Part shown: positions 38,401 through 49,932 of the stretch, piece by piece
Numbering within the stretch: the first letter of the stretch is position 1
Layout: the number at the start of each line of letters is the position of its first letter
Source of the DNA: Clarkia xantiana subsp. parviflora
Taxonomy: Eukaryota; Streptophyta; Magnoliopsida; Myrtales; Onagraceae
Reading direction: 5' to 3'
Assembly: GCA_036873135.1 (NCBI GenBank)
Contig: JAPTYO010000018.1
Location: 992,001-1,056,000, forward strand
DNA length: 64,000 nucleotides
Made by a program: the position numbers and the translations under genes
The notes under the pieces: model-generated
What the model was told of the DNA's origin: nothing
What the model saw: the letters and a program-made list of their open reading frames with translations, nothing else
The model's database searches: none

Positions 38401-41104
38401 GTGGTCACAGTAGATAAGGTTGCTAAATGAAATAGTGACCAAGTGAAAAACTAACCACTAAATAAAGCAGGAATTTGTGACTATGCCAAAGAGTCACTAA
38501 TCATTAATTATGATATTTAATGATGCTTTTTTTTTGGTAAATAAAAGGGGCTAGTAGTGGCAACCCTAGGCCCATCCCGTTACGTAATGCCCGGACTTTC
38601 ATGTTCATTTGCGAGCATATCATGCAATGGCCCCGTTACGTAATGCCCGGCCTTTACCAAGGCCCTTTTATTTTGGAAAAATATTCCGATGAATTCACTC
38701 ATGCATATATAATTCTACTATCCATGTAAATTATCATACGCCAATAACATTCATCATACAAACCACACTCATGCTTACGCATCATGCGTCTAATATTCCC
38801 AGGAACTCATGCTTGCATATATAATTGTACTTCCAAGTAAATTATCAAATGCAACTACATCCTCAACATTCTAGCATACGTGTCAAACATGTATCATTCG
38901 AACCCAACATAAACATTTGGCGACTGGTTTTCGATTTTAAAATAATTTTAAACCTTAGGGGCTGATTTGCAATTCATGCTTATATTCAATTACGCAACAT
39001 TCTAGACATGAATCCTAAGCATTTCCAACCATCACAGCATGTCTATCCTAGTGCGCATTCCATATATTTAACCAGGGCTCCGCCCACAATATGCAATATC
39101 CAGCTAGCTTGACTCAGTCAAGACAACATTTCTACTCATGCATAAATATATATTGAATAATAAACAATTGCAATTCAGCCCACTAATTAATCAAGTCCCA
39201 AAAACATGTACATCCGAGATCTATCCCCATAATCGAAACAAGGCATAGAGGTTAGCAAACCTTGAGCAATGTGTAGGCCTATTAAGGTTCAAAAAATTTG
39301 GATTTTAAAACTTGACCTCCCTATTTTAAATGACTAGAATTCGGTTTTAAAATTACGGTTCGGTTCAGTCAATTTCGGTTCGGTCCAGAAAATCCAGGCT
39401 GGTTCCGGTTCGGTCCGGCAAAATCCGATTCGGTTCGGTCCGGTTTTAAATTTAAAATCTCGTTCGGTTCGAACCGGTTCAATAAAAATAGGGTAAGATT
39501 CAACACACAAAACCGGTTTCGGTTAGATCCACTTAGTTACCCCGGTCCGACCCGACCCAGTTAGGTCGAACCGATTGAGAAAACCCGGTTCAATTTAAAT
39601 TCGTCCTGGTTTGACATATTGGACCGGCCCAATAATTAAAATTTCAAAAGGTTGGGCCGAAATGTTTACTTGTGGCCTAAGTAGGGTTTTAAAGTCCAAA
39701 AATATTTAACTTAGCCACCAAGTAACATTAACTATATAAAAAAATTTCCAATATTAATAATATATAAGGTTAAGGGTCCTTTTGGTACCACTTGTTTGCA
39801 CAAATTACACTTTTCAAACCATTAGTATTTACTACACCAGGACATGTTTTTTGTGGCTACTAGAAAGGTCACAAAAGACCGCAAAACAGTCACATATTAA
39901 ATCAGTGACCTAAAAAATGTTTGTCACAGGGTGGTCACAGTAAATAAGGTTGCTAAATGAAATAGTGACCAAGTGAAAAACTAGCCACTAAATAAAGCAG
40001 GAATTTGTGATTATGTCAAAGAGTCACTAATCATTAATTATGATATTTAATGATGCTTTTTTTTGGTAAATAAAAGGGGCTAGTAGTGGCAACCCTAGGC
40101 CCATCCCGTTACGTAATGCCCGGACTTTCGTGTTCATTTGCGAGCATATCATGCAATGGCCCCGTTACGTAATGCCTAGCCTTTACCAAAGCCCTTTTAT
40201 TTTGGAAAAATATTCCGATGAATTCACTCATGCATATATTATTCTACTATCCATGTAAATTATCATACGCCAATAAAATTCAACATACAAACCACACTCA
40301 TGCTTACACGTCATGCGTCTAATGTTCCCAGGAACTCATGCTTGCATATATAATTGTACTTCCAAGTAAATTATCAAATGCAACTACATCCTCAACATTC
40401 TAGCATACGTGTCAAACATGTATCATTCAGACCCAACATACACATTTGGCGACTGGTTTTCGATTTTAAAATAATTTTAAACATTAGGGGCTGATTTGCA
40501 ATTCATGCTTATATTCAATTACGCAACATTCTAGACATGAATCCTAAGCATTTCCAACCATCACAGCATGTCTATCCTAGTGCGCATTCCATATATTTAA
40601 CCAGGGCTCCGCCCACAATATGCAATATCCAGCTAGCTTGACTCAGTCAAGACAACATTTCTAATCATGCATAAATATATATTGAATAATAAACAATTGC
40701 AATTCAGCCCACTAATTAATCAAGTCCCAAAAACATGTACATCCGAGATCCATCCCCATAATCGAAACAAGGCATAGAGGTTAGCAAACCTTGAGCAATG
40801 TGTAGGCCTATTAAGGTTTAAAAAATTTGGATTTTAAAACTTGACCTCCCTATTTTAATTGACTAGAATTCGGTTTTAAAATTACGGTTCGGTTCAGTCA
40901 ATTTCGGTTCGGTCCAAAAAATCCGGGTTGGTTCCGGTTCGGTCCGGCAAAATCCGGTTCGGTTCGATTCGGTCCAGTTTTAAATTTAAAATCTCGTTCG
41001 GTTCGAACCGGTTCAATAAAAATAGGGTAAGATTCAACACACAAACCGGTTCGGTTAGATCCACTTAGTTACCCCGGTCCGACCCGACCCAGTTAGGTCG
41101 AACC
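17222..41104 (-). repeat. ~1.53-kb tandem satellite derived from copia leader (15.6 monomers)
   Basis: The marker GGCGACTGG recurs at 17488, 19021, 20555, 22088, 23628, 25161, 26689, 28221, 29746, 31273, 32799, 34331, 35863, 37386, 38919 and 40448, giving periods of 1523-1540 bp. Each monomer has about 1.1 kb of copia leader in minus-element orientation, including the CGGTTCGGTCCGG tract. The other ~0.4 kb starts near GGTCCTTTTGGTACC, contains GTCAC/GTGAC motifs and a T-run, and ends with two copies of CCGTTACGTAATGCC. Monomers in the middle are nearly identical. Those after about 39.2 kb are more diverged. No coding capacity. The strand given is that of the parental leader. Confidence 0.97.
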
Positions 41105-42100
41105 TGATGGATAAATGTCCAATTCGGGTTCGTATTTACATTTCGGGCCTTGTAAACGTGTCGAAAAATTACATCTCGGATTAAAAATCTCTCCTAACGG
41201 GTCAAAACGGTCCGGAAGTGCGTTACGCGCGTCCGGACCGGACCGCCGGATTGCAATGCACGCTCCGGCGAAGCCGCTCCACTTGCGGCGGCGCGTGAGG
41301 GTGCGTGCGGTGGCTTCTGGCGGCTCCGAAGGCGGCGCTGGAATCCTTGCGACGAACCGAGTCGAATGGTGGTGTCAACTTCCAAATACAAGCCAAAAAT
41401 CAGACTCAAACTGTCAAAACGTATCTAAGCTCCACGACGGCAAAGAAATTTTGCACACAAAAGCAATTTCGGGAAAGGGTGAATGAATTACCTGCAAAGG
41501 GAGTGGAATGGTGAACTCCTAGGATGCTGGAAGGATAAATGGGGATGTGTGTATTTACTAATCCCAAAGAGATGCTTTATGGATAAGGATCAAAGGATTA
41601 GTTTACCTACACTCAAGACTAAATCCCTACGGTATACACTACCCTCTCCTCTTAAAATATCTACTCCTATGCATGTCTTAACATTGCACATATCATATCG
41701 ATTATTATACACGTATGTTGCAATCACATGATTCATGATTCGGTAATCACTTAGTCATTTTAGAAACGTACAATATTTCTTGCATTGCGTAATCACAATC
41801 TTGCCATGACTATTACTTATGTACGCATGTGGATAGATACATGTTCACATAGCGCATTACCATTTGCTCATGTCTCCGACGATAATCATATTAGCGCATA
41901 TACATTTCCTATTGCACTAACCATGATGATAGGAAACAAAGCCATTCGGCCGGAAAATCAAGCGACGGACGAAATCAAGATGCTTGCGTCCGACCAACGA
42001 TCAAAACCGAAAGGTTAGCGTCAAACTCAAATTGGACAAATATCCTAACTTAAAATAGAGTCAAGAAAGGTTCTAAACCGTTACTTGACTCGGGGGCAAG
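41105..42100 (+). repeat. Truncated first unit: LTR start joined to 3'-internal sequence
   Basis: Bases 41105-41255 match the first 151 bp of the LTR (42101 onward). After about 3 filler bases the sequence jumps to DNA matching 49087-49932, ending in the same polypurine tract before the LTR at 42101. A deletion from within the LTR to deep in the internal region explains it. ORFs here (for example 41483-41731) are duplicates of non-coding internal sequence. Confidence 0.9.
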
Positions 42101-42514
42101 TGATGGATAAATGTCCAATTCGGGTTCGTATTTACATTTCGGGCCTTGTAAACGTGTCGAAAAATTACATCTCGGTTTAAAAACATCTCCTAACGGGTCA
42201 AAACGGTCCGGAAGTGCGTTACGCGCGTCCGGACCGGACCGCCGAATTGCAGCAATCCGGACGTCCGGATTGTTGCAACCCGGACGTTCGGATTGCGCGG
42301 CAACCCGGACCTCGCCGAATCGCCCAATTTCGACGAGGTCCGGATTGCCTTACGGGTATCGCGCTATTACCGTATCCGCGATTACCGTATCCGCGATTAC
42401 CGTTACGCATAGAGAAGTCAAGTTCGCACATTACCAACATGGATGACGGTTACCGCTTGTTTCCTTGAGCCGTCGTCAAACCGCTTTAAAACCGGGTCCG
42501 GTCCCAAGGAAGCC

Positions 42515-42523
42515 TATAAATAG
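42515..42523 (+). promoter_or_regulatory. LTR TATA box
   Basis: TATAAATAG sits 414 bp into the LTR, in the context AGCCTATAAATAGGAGGCC. The same motif is found at 50317-50325 in the 3' LTR and on the minus strand at 53718-53725 in the related element. Conservation across all three LTRs supports it as the RNA polymerase II promoter, with transcription starting shortly downstream. Confidence 0.85.
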
Positions 42524-42734
42524 GAGGCCTTGGCCACCCATTTTCACACATTCTCTCATATGCCCAACTTTGGTATTTTGAGCTCTGACTTCTCTCTAGA
42601 AATTCTCTCTCTCTAGAAATTACCTTTTTGCCACTATAGTGACTTAAGCATCGGAGAGGGCTCCGCTAGCACCACCCCCCCTCTCCATGCTAGCATTGGT
42701 CCTTTGTGCAGGATCCGACGCCCGAGTCACAACC

Positions 42735-42870
42735 TTTCCGAGTCACAACCTTGCCGGGTCACAACCTTGCCGGGTCACAACCTTGCCGGGTCACAACCTT
42801 GCCGGGTCACAACCTTGCCGGGTCACAACATTGCCAGATCACAACCTCGCCGGGTCACAACCTTGCCGAG
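42735..42870 (+). repeat. 16-bp tandem repeat in the LTR
   Basis: About eight copies of GCCGGGTCACAACCTT with slight variants. The 3' LTR has about one fewer copy (50540-50665). Because of the repeat, all three frames stay open and give spurious ORFs rich in GHNLAGSQP. Confidence 0.9.
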
Positions 42871-43019
42871 TCACAGCCATACCGAGACACAGACTTTGTA
42901 CGGGAGCAAGCCTGAACACTCGTCGGTGGCTCAACCTCCTCCCAACGGAACGGTTACAAAGGCCCGCACTAACACGCGAATAGACGCGTCCCCACGACTT
43001 AGTTCATCCGGACGCAACA

Positions 43020-44525
43020 TTGGCAACATCCGATAGCTGCGTCAGTCTACGCTTCCGAATCAACAATTTCGTCCTCAAGGGCGAATTGAAGCAATTTGTT
43101 GATCAGGGCAACAACCCCCCAAGAAAGGCTCAACCAGAGTCGTCAAAAAGAAACAAAGGAAAAGAGAAGGTCAATGACAACCCTCCGCCACCCAAGCGAG
43201 GTGTAATCAACGTCATACACGGAGGGCCTGCCGCCGGAGGACAAGTATCTAATGCACGGGACATTTATGCATCCCAAGCAGCAACACTGCCAAAGTACGG
43301 AAAGCGCAAGCAACCCGAGCAAGAAGATGCAGTCATCCAATTCTCAAGGGAAGACTTAAAGTATATCGTTTACCCCCACGATGATGTTTTAGTCATTACC
43401 ATGGACATTGACAGTTAATATGTCAAAAGAATTCTTGTGGATGGTGGAAGTTCCGCTGACATTTTACATGTCAGAGTCCTGGAGCAATTAGGAAAATCTG
43501 TCAAGGACTTGTCCCCAGGAACCTTCTCTTTAGTCAGCTTCGCAGGAGCAGCTACACAACCCTTGGGTACAATCACACTTCCTGTCATCCTTGGCCAGGG
43601 GTGGAGAGCATTGCATATCAACGTCACTTTCGTAGTTGTAGAATCCCTCGGAGCCTACAACGGAATCTTGGGACGAACAACGATCAATCCCTATGTGATC
43701 GTGCCCTCCACCGTCCACCAAAAGATGAAGTTCCCAACAGAACATGGGATTGGAGAAGTGCTCGGCGATCAGATAACCGCAAGACGTTGTTACGTCAATG
43801 CCTTGAGAGCAAAGCACCAATACCATGTGGCCATGATAAATTCCTTCAAGAGACAGAAAGTTGTTGATGAAAGAAAGAAGCAATTGATGGAACAAACTGT
43901 TACAGTTTGGAACCAACAGGGAAGCATCCAGTTCTCACCATGGCACCAGATTTTGCTCGTTAAGCAGGGAGAAGATGAGCCAATCATGGAATACTTCATC
44001 AGATTTGCCTCCAACGCCTCAACCGCGAAAGCAACAAGAGAAGAAGTGATAAGCGTGTTCTATGCAAACATGAACGCCAAATCTTTCCTTCTCTTTGGAC
44101 GAACTCATGGATGGCAAACAACAAAAACCATGGCGGATCTAAAGGATAAGATGAAGACGGCAGTCTTATGCGAGCAAGAACTAAGGTGGGGTACACCCCT
44201 CAGTTGGGATAAAGGAGTTCGAGCAGAGACGAACAACCATGAAGACGCAAGCTTTGATATCAACAACATCTTCACACCGCTAAACACGGTGGCCGAAGAC
44301 ATTTACGTCAACCTGCTGGAAAACAAGCTCCCAAGTCCGCTTGCCCCGGAGACAGCTTTCTTGGGCAACAACATCAGAGAATTGTGCAAGTACCATAAAA
44401 CTTGGGGGCACAACACAAACATGTGTCTACCACTAAGGCAGGAAATTGAAGAGTGCATCGCATTAGGGGCATTAAGGCGATTTGTTGCAACCGACTCCGC
44501 AACATCGTCATCAAGACAGCTATAA
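43020..44525 (+). pseudogene. Permuted protease-then-Gag ORF of the Tat-like element
   Basis: One frame spans 43020-44525 with a single TAA at 43416-43418. Upstream of it is a Tat-type linker (GELKQFVDQG, GVINVIHGGPAAGG), which normally follows the Gag zinc motif. Directly after the stop is the aspartic protease: VDGGSSADIL with GILGR about 75 residues on and KFPTEHGIGEV. In the 362-residue segment starting at 43437, the protease fills about residues 1-120. Residues ~165-250 are Gag capsid-like (LLVKQGEDEP, TMADLKDKM). Residues 317-330 are the knuckle CKYHKTWGHNTNMC (CX2HX4HX4C). Normal order is Gag, knuckle, linker, protease, RT; here Gag follows protease and RT is absent. There is no credible ATG at the 5' end. 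Confidence 0.85.
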
Positions 44526-45108
44526 TGAAACGGGAGAAACAACTATCTTTTAGATTACTTTGCGCATGCCTACTATTTCTAGTATAATCAATGTAAATAC
44601 GCGCAAGTATCTAATAAAGTCAATCTACGTTTGTAGGTACACACCTATCTCTTGCACGCTATTTTTTGGATTAAACGCGAAGCAACAAAACTACGCGCCT
44701 ATTATCTACTTCAATAATCCAATAAATTATGACATGTGCAAGCAAAATCTATTACGCGTTATGTCAACGCTTACCATCAACAACAACCTACTCATATTGA
44801 CGACTACATCGAAAGGCGTCATCATGGAATCAAAAACTTAGAAGTACACGCTACACTACGATTACTACTCAGGAATTACACCAAGTAGTAACCTGTGCAC
44901 AAAAATCTGCTTCAACAATACAAGCTACGCATTGTGTTCAAAGAGGGACTTATGGTACACAACACCAACATATCTATCATCTACACCAACAAGGAGTTTA
45001 TTTCTCCATTCATAATACAGGCGTCTATCTCAAGAAGGTGCCGGCAACACAAAGCCAGCAAGCTACGTGCACAATCAACTTATATCCCGCAATGACAACC
45101 TGCGGATT

Positions 45109-45306
45109 TATTATCAAAACGACGACTATTCAGGACGTCAACTACAAGCAATATCTTGGATTAACACCAAGACCTATTATCAAAACGACGGCTATTCAGG
45201 ACGTCAACTACAAGCAATATCTTGGATTAACACCAAGACCTATTATCAAAACGACGGCTATTCAGGACGTCAACTACAAGCAATATCTTGGATTAACACC
45301 AAGACC
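45109..45306 (+). repeat. 66-bp tandem repeat, three copies
   Basis: Units start at 45109, 45175 and 45241 with TATTATCAAAACGACG and are almost identical. The length is a multiple of three, so ORFs run through it, but no coding evidence exists. Confidence 0.93.
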
Positions 45307-45830
45307 TACTACTAAAATACCTTGGAATAACGCCAAGGCCTACTATCAAAATACCTTGGAATAACGCCAAGGCATACGGGGCTGATCACCCCTTAAGTGA
45401 CGGAAGTTCTCTGTTTAGACAACGACCCCACTCTATAACAAGTGCGTATATCCGGTTCAGGGTGCACTCTTTATGGCGAATGTCCTCTGTCTAGTCGGCA
45501 TTCCCATATTACGAACGCCATCAGGGTTCGTTTTATACGGCAAAAGTCCTCTGGTTAAGATGACAATTCCGTACTACAGATTTTTAAACCGTGTTGCATG
45601 GTTCCTGGACGCAGAAAGCATGCATCACAATTCATATTCTCAAAAAAGTGTTACATGGTCCCTGGACGCAGGAATCATGTATCACAAATATTTTTTCAAA
45701 CATTTTACTAAAAAATTTATCAATACGGTTTTTTGGATGTATCACATTCAATGTCAAAATATTTTTTCAAATATTTTATCAACAAGCCTTTTAGGGTTCA
45801 CAAAATGCTTCTTCAAAAACAAAATGTTTT

Positions 45831-46205
45831 TACGTATGCTTCCCCAACGCGGGTTAATACACGCTGGCAGGTGCGCACCCTGTTTAAAACTCATAAAATT
45901 TACAAGTCGAGTCTTGTACAATGTCGCCTTAGAGTGGAACTAAGAGACGGTATAAACTAATATCTTGCTTAACCAAGATAACACCTCTCAAATAATACCC
46001 TTACGTATGCTTCCCCAACGCGGGTTGATACACGCTGGCAGGTGCGCACCCTGTTTAAAACTCATAAAATTTACAAGTTGAGTCTTGTACAACGTCGCCT
46101 TAGAGTGGAACTAAGAGACGGTATAAACTAGTATCTTGCTTAGCCAAGATAACATCTCTCAAATAATATTTTTACGTATGCTTCCCCAACGCGGGTTGAT
46201 ACACA
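45831..46205 (+). repeat. 171-bp tandem repeat, two copies plus a partial third
   Basis: Units start with TACGTATGCTTCCCCAACG at 45831, 46002 and 46173. The third is cut after about 33 bp. The first two differ at a few positions. Confidence 0.92.
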
Positions 46206-47257
46206 TATAGCGGCAAGCTATTCAGGAAAGAAGGGAAATATGCATAATGCATCAGGCAAGCAATCAGGAGAACATCTCAACTTATCAATCAGGAAGTGGC
46301 TATCGGTCACGACTGCAGGGACTATGTCTACGATACTAGTCATCCACATTCAATAAACGCAGACTCGGCGGAACAAGCAGAAATTGCCACCGTCATCTCC
46401 AAACAAAACCTATAGTGCGCAAGTCGCAACATCCTATGCTCTACCCATCTCGCCATGCCTTGGAGTCTAGCCAAGAGGGGCGATCACAACACTTAACAAT
46501 GCGCGACATATAGTCGCAACTACGGACATCATGTTCATCATTTAAGGATATATTTCCTATCTCTCAAGTCCAAAGCATATGGACAACATAGATAACTCAA
46601 GGTATGAAATATTACTAACAAGTTATCACATAATTACTATTGAAAACAGGTCCAGGTAACGAAATAACATGCAAGCAAAAGCATGAACAAAGAATTGTCA
46701 ACATCGACCCATTCACAAAGGGTTCAACATGCTGGAAGCAAATAGCCCAACAGCAACCAAGAGTCTACATCATCTCTAAGGACTTATGGCAAAGAGTTCA
46801 TAATATCAACAACAAATGCAAGAATGATTGTTTCAACATTCAGCACAACATAGCTCTTCAACATAAGGGCGACAATCAGCAATCAACAAACACTTATCTC
46901 AGTAGGAGTAACGCTCCTCCTTGGGCCGGTCCCTCGACCAGGGGGCAGAAGACGCCACTACACAACCCTCAACTCTATTTCTCTTATCACAAGAAAGAGT
47001 TAGCACGGTCATGCTCAGCATAAAGAACTAAGGATCGCTCGAGGAACGCGCCCCTGCGTCGGATCTTCCGAGAATTATGCTAAGAACAGAAACTGCAAGC
47101 CAACGATATCCTGGAAAGTGCTATCATCCAGTCAGTGTGCAAACACGCACCAACACTTGTTCAAGCACTTATGCAACAAACGCTCAATACAAGACTTATT
47201 AGTCTTCATGCAACAAGTAACAAGCATCGAGCAAGGGGGGCAACCTCTTCAACGGAT

Positions 47258-47613
47258 CAATGCGCGTATCAAAGTTAACGCGCGTATCAACATCAATGCG
47301 CGTATCAAGGTTAACGCGCATATCAACATCAACGCGCGTATCAAGGTTAACGCGCGTATCAACATCAATACGCGTATCAAGGTTAACGCGCGTATCAACA
47401 TCAATGCGCGTATCAAGGTTAACACGCGTATCAACATCAATGCGCGTATCAAGGTTAACGCGCGTATCAACATCAACGCGCGTATCAAGGTTAACGCGCG
47501 TATCATCATCAATGCGCGTATCAAGGTTAACGCGCATATCAACATCAACGCGCGTATCAAGGTTAACGCGCATATCAACATCAATGCGCGTATCAAAGTT
47601 AATGCGCGTATCA
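47258..47613 (+). repeat. 18-bp minisatellite, block 1
   Basis: About 20 units of 18 bp alternate between GCGCGTATCAACATCAAC and GCGCGTATCAAGGTTAAC, giving a 36-bp higher-order unit. Since 18 is divisible by three and most units lack stops, ORFs stay open on both strands. They are repeat artefacts. Confidence 0.95.
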
Positions 47614-47975
47614 TGTTTCCATGTACGTACATACATGTCGACGAGGATGCATGTCGACAAGGAGAAAATATTTTCTAAGTGTTTCCATGTACGTACATAC
47701 ATGTCGACGAGGATGCATGTCGGCAAGGAGAAAATATTTTCTAAGTGTTTCCATGTACGTACATGCATGTCGACGAGGATGCATGTCGACAAGGGGAGAA
47801 TATTTTCTAAGTGTTTCCATGTACGTACATACATGTCGACAAGGTTGCATGTCAACAAGGAGAAAATATTTTCTAAATGTTTCCATGTACGTACATACAT
47901 GTCGACGAGGATGCATGTCGACAAGGGGAGAATATTTTCTAAGTATTGCCATGTACGCACATACATGTCAACAAA
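47614..47975 (+). repeat. 66-bp minisatellite rich in palindromes
   Basis: Units start at 47614, 47680, 47746, 47812 and 47878 with TGTTTCCATGTACG, and a decayed sixth starts at 47944. Each holds GTACGTAC and two ATGTCGAC motifs around ATGCAT. It separates the two 18-bp blocks. The conserved 66-bp period keeps several frames open. Confidence 0.94.
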
Positions 47976-48141
47976 GATGGATTGCATACAACGAGTAGCT
48001 ATGCCCCCTAAGCACACCTACGACGCTCATCGACAAAGCTCATACAACGACATCTATGGTAACAAGCATTAGATATCGTTTAAATATCTCCTAAGTGTTT
48101 TAGCATACTTGCAGGTAATAACCAACAGTCTATACCTGACG

Positions 48142-48480
48142 CTCAACTATCAACATCAATGCGCGTATCAAAGTCAACGCGCGTATCAAAGTCAACGCGC
48201 GTATCAAAGTCAACGCGCGTATCAACATCAACGCGCGTATCAACATCAACGCGCGTATCAACATCAACGCGCGTATCAAAAGTTAACGCGCGTATCAACA
48301 TCAACGCGCGAATCAACATCAACGCGCGTATCAACATCAACACGCATATCAACATCAACGCGCGTATCAACATCAACGCGCGTATCAACATCAACGCACG
48401 TATCAACATCAATGCGCGTATCAAAGTTAACGCGCGTATCAAAAGTCAACGCACGTATCAAAAAGTCAACCCACGTAGCC
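48142..48480 (+). repeat. 18-bp minisatellite, block 2
   Basis: About 19 units of the same family as block 1, mostly GCGCGTATCAACATCAAC or GCGCGTATCAAAGTCAAC, with occasional 19-bp units near 48280 and 48440. It does not show the strict alternation of block 1. Confidence 0.94.
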
Positions 48481-49932
48481 AAGTTCCACGCACATAGTAA
48501 AGTTGGTATGTACCATAGAAGGGACTAACGTCTTAAGGAGCTATCATGCAAACGGTGGAATTAACGCGACAAGCCGTAAGGATCGAACGTGGCAACGCTT
48601 AAGGGAAATTTTTCTCTAAGGCGTCAGGACGACTAGTGACTACGCCTAAAGTTATTGGGCAATCCCCGTCAACCAAAAACCCACCAAGAAGGAAAATCAT
48701 GCATATCGACTAAAAAGCTTCTACGCGAAGATACGGGGAAATCTACATCAAAACACCCATGGAAATGGAAAATCGCCTAAATTATGGACAAACGACGATA
48801 ATGATGGTAATCAATCAGCAATTACTCGACGTATAAACATCAACAAGCAGTCCCACATGTCGACAACGAAAAATGACTTAAACAAACAACAACACGGTGA
48901 CATCGGCATTCAAGTCGAAGCTGTCCTAAGAATTCGAGTTTCCAAACTACCTCAAAACGTGACGAAAAGTATTCCAATAGACTCCCCTCGTCGAGACGAT
49001 TCCGGAAAGGTGTGGACCGAAACGAGGCGAGCCCGGGAAGGCGGCGCGTGGGCCACACGCTCCGGGGAAGGCGGCGCGTGGGCCACACGCTCCGGCGAAG
49101 CCGCTGCACTTGCGGCGGCGCGTGAGGGCGCATGCGGTGGCTTCTGGCGGCTCCGAAGGCGGCGCTGGAATCCTTGCGACGAACCGAGTCGAATGGTGGT
49201 GTCAACTTCCAAAAATAAGCCAAAAATCAGACTCGAAACTGTCAAAACGTATCTAAGCTCCACGACGGCAAAGAAATTTTGCACACAAAAGCAATTTCGG
49301 GAAAGGGTGAATGAATTACCTGCAAAGGGAGTGGAATGGTGAACTCCTAGGATGCTGGAAGGATAAATGGGGATGTGTGTATTTACTAATCCCAAAGAGA
49401 TGCTTTATGGATAAGGATCAAATGATTAGTTTACCTACACTCAAGACTAAATCCCTACGGTATACACTACCCTCTCCTCTTAAAATATCTACTCCTATGC
49501 ATGTCTTAACATTGCACATATCAAATCCATTATTATACACGTATGTTGCAATCACATGATTCATGATTCGGTAATCACTTAGTCATTTTAGAAACGTACA
49601 ATTTCTATTTCTTGCATTGCGTAAACACAATCTTGCCATGACTATTACTTATGTACGCATGTGGATAGATACATGTTCACATAGCGCATTACCATTTGCT
49701 CATGTCTCCGACGATAATCATATTCGCGCATATACATTTCCTATTGCACTAACCATGATGATAGGAAACAAAGCCATTCGGCCGGAAAATCAAGCGACGG
49801 ACGAAATCAAGATGCTTGCGTCCGACCAACGATCAAAACCGAAAGGTTAGCGTCAAACTCAAATTGGACAAATATCCTAACTTAAAATAGAGTCAAGAAA
49901 GGTTCTAAACCGTTACTTGACTCGGGGGCAAG
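48481..49932 (+). other. 3'-internal region and polypurine tract of the Tat-like element
   Basis: This stretch is shared with 41256-42100 (second half) and, inverted, with 54120-55552. It includes the GC-rich block at 48970-49160, with a duplicated ~30-bp segment GAAGGCGGCGCGTGGGCC at about 49036 and 49066. It ends in the polypurine tract ACTCGGGGGCAAG touching the LTR. The 49311-49559 ORF recurs in all copies but only because the DNA is copied. Confidence 0.75.

Larger units (their letters stand above)
42101..43019 (+). repeat. Middle LTR (919 bp) of the Tat-like element
   Basis: It begins TGATGGATAAATG and ends TCCGGACGCAACA. It has a TATA box at 42515-42523, CT-rich DNA around 42590-42620, a C-tract at 42675, and a run of 16-bp repeats (consensus GCCGGGTCACAACCTT) at about 42735-42870. 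Near 42235-42310 alternating CCGGAC/GTCCGG palindromic cassettes are expanded relative to the 3' LTR. It differs from the 3' LTR mainly by repeat-number indels and only a handful of substitutions, which suggests recent activity. Confidence 0.93.
44526..47257 (+). other. Non-coding internal DNA of the Tat-like element
   Basis: No domain is recognisable; the short ORFs look accidental. It contains two local tandem families described separately (45109-45306 and 45831-46205) and two ~30-bp repeats ending ACGCCAAGGC at about 45315-45373. RT, RNase H and integrase would be expected here in an autonomous Tat element and are absent. Confidence 0.65.

Noticed and set aside
17222..41104. rDNA intergenic spacer as an explanation for the 1.5-kb array
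   Set aside because: No 18S, 5.8S, 25S or 5S sequence is seen, and the monomer aligns with copia leader instead.
42687..43036. Three overlapping LTR ORFs with GHNLAGSQP repeats
   Set aside because: They read the 16-bp LTR repeat in three frames. They lie downstream of the TATA box in untranslated R/U5.
45109..45373. Repeat-spacer pattern resembling a CRISPR array
   Set aside because: The 66-bp units are contiguous and identical with no unique spacers, and the context is a plant retrotransposon.
47199..48072. Long overlapping ORFs on both strands (up to ~270 codons) across the minisatellites
   Set aside because: Unit lengths of 18 and 66 bp are multiples of three, so frames stay open by repetition. 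Products are pure repeats such as RININA or DTRVDV, with no start context or conservation signal.
49311..49559. 82-codon ORF (MNYLQREWNG...) present in three copies
   Set aside because: All copies are near-identical DNA from the same element region, so conservation is not evidence of selection. The minus copy at 54538-54741 is shortened, and no domain is recognisable.
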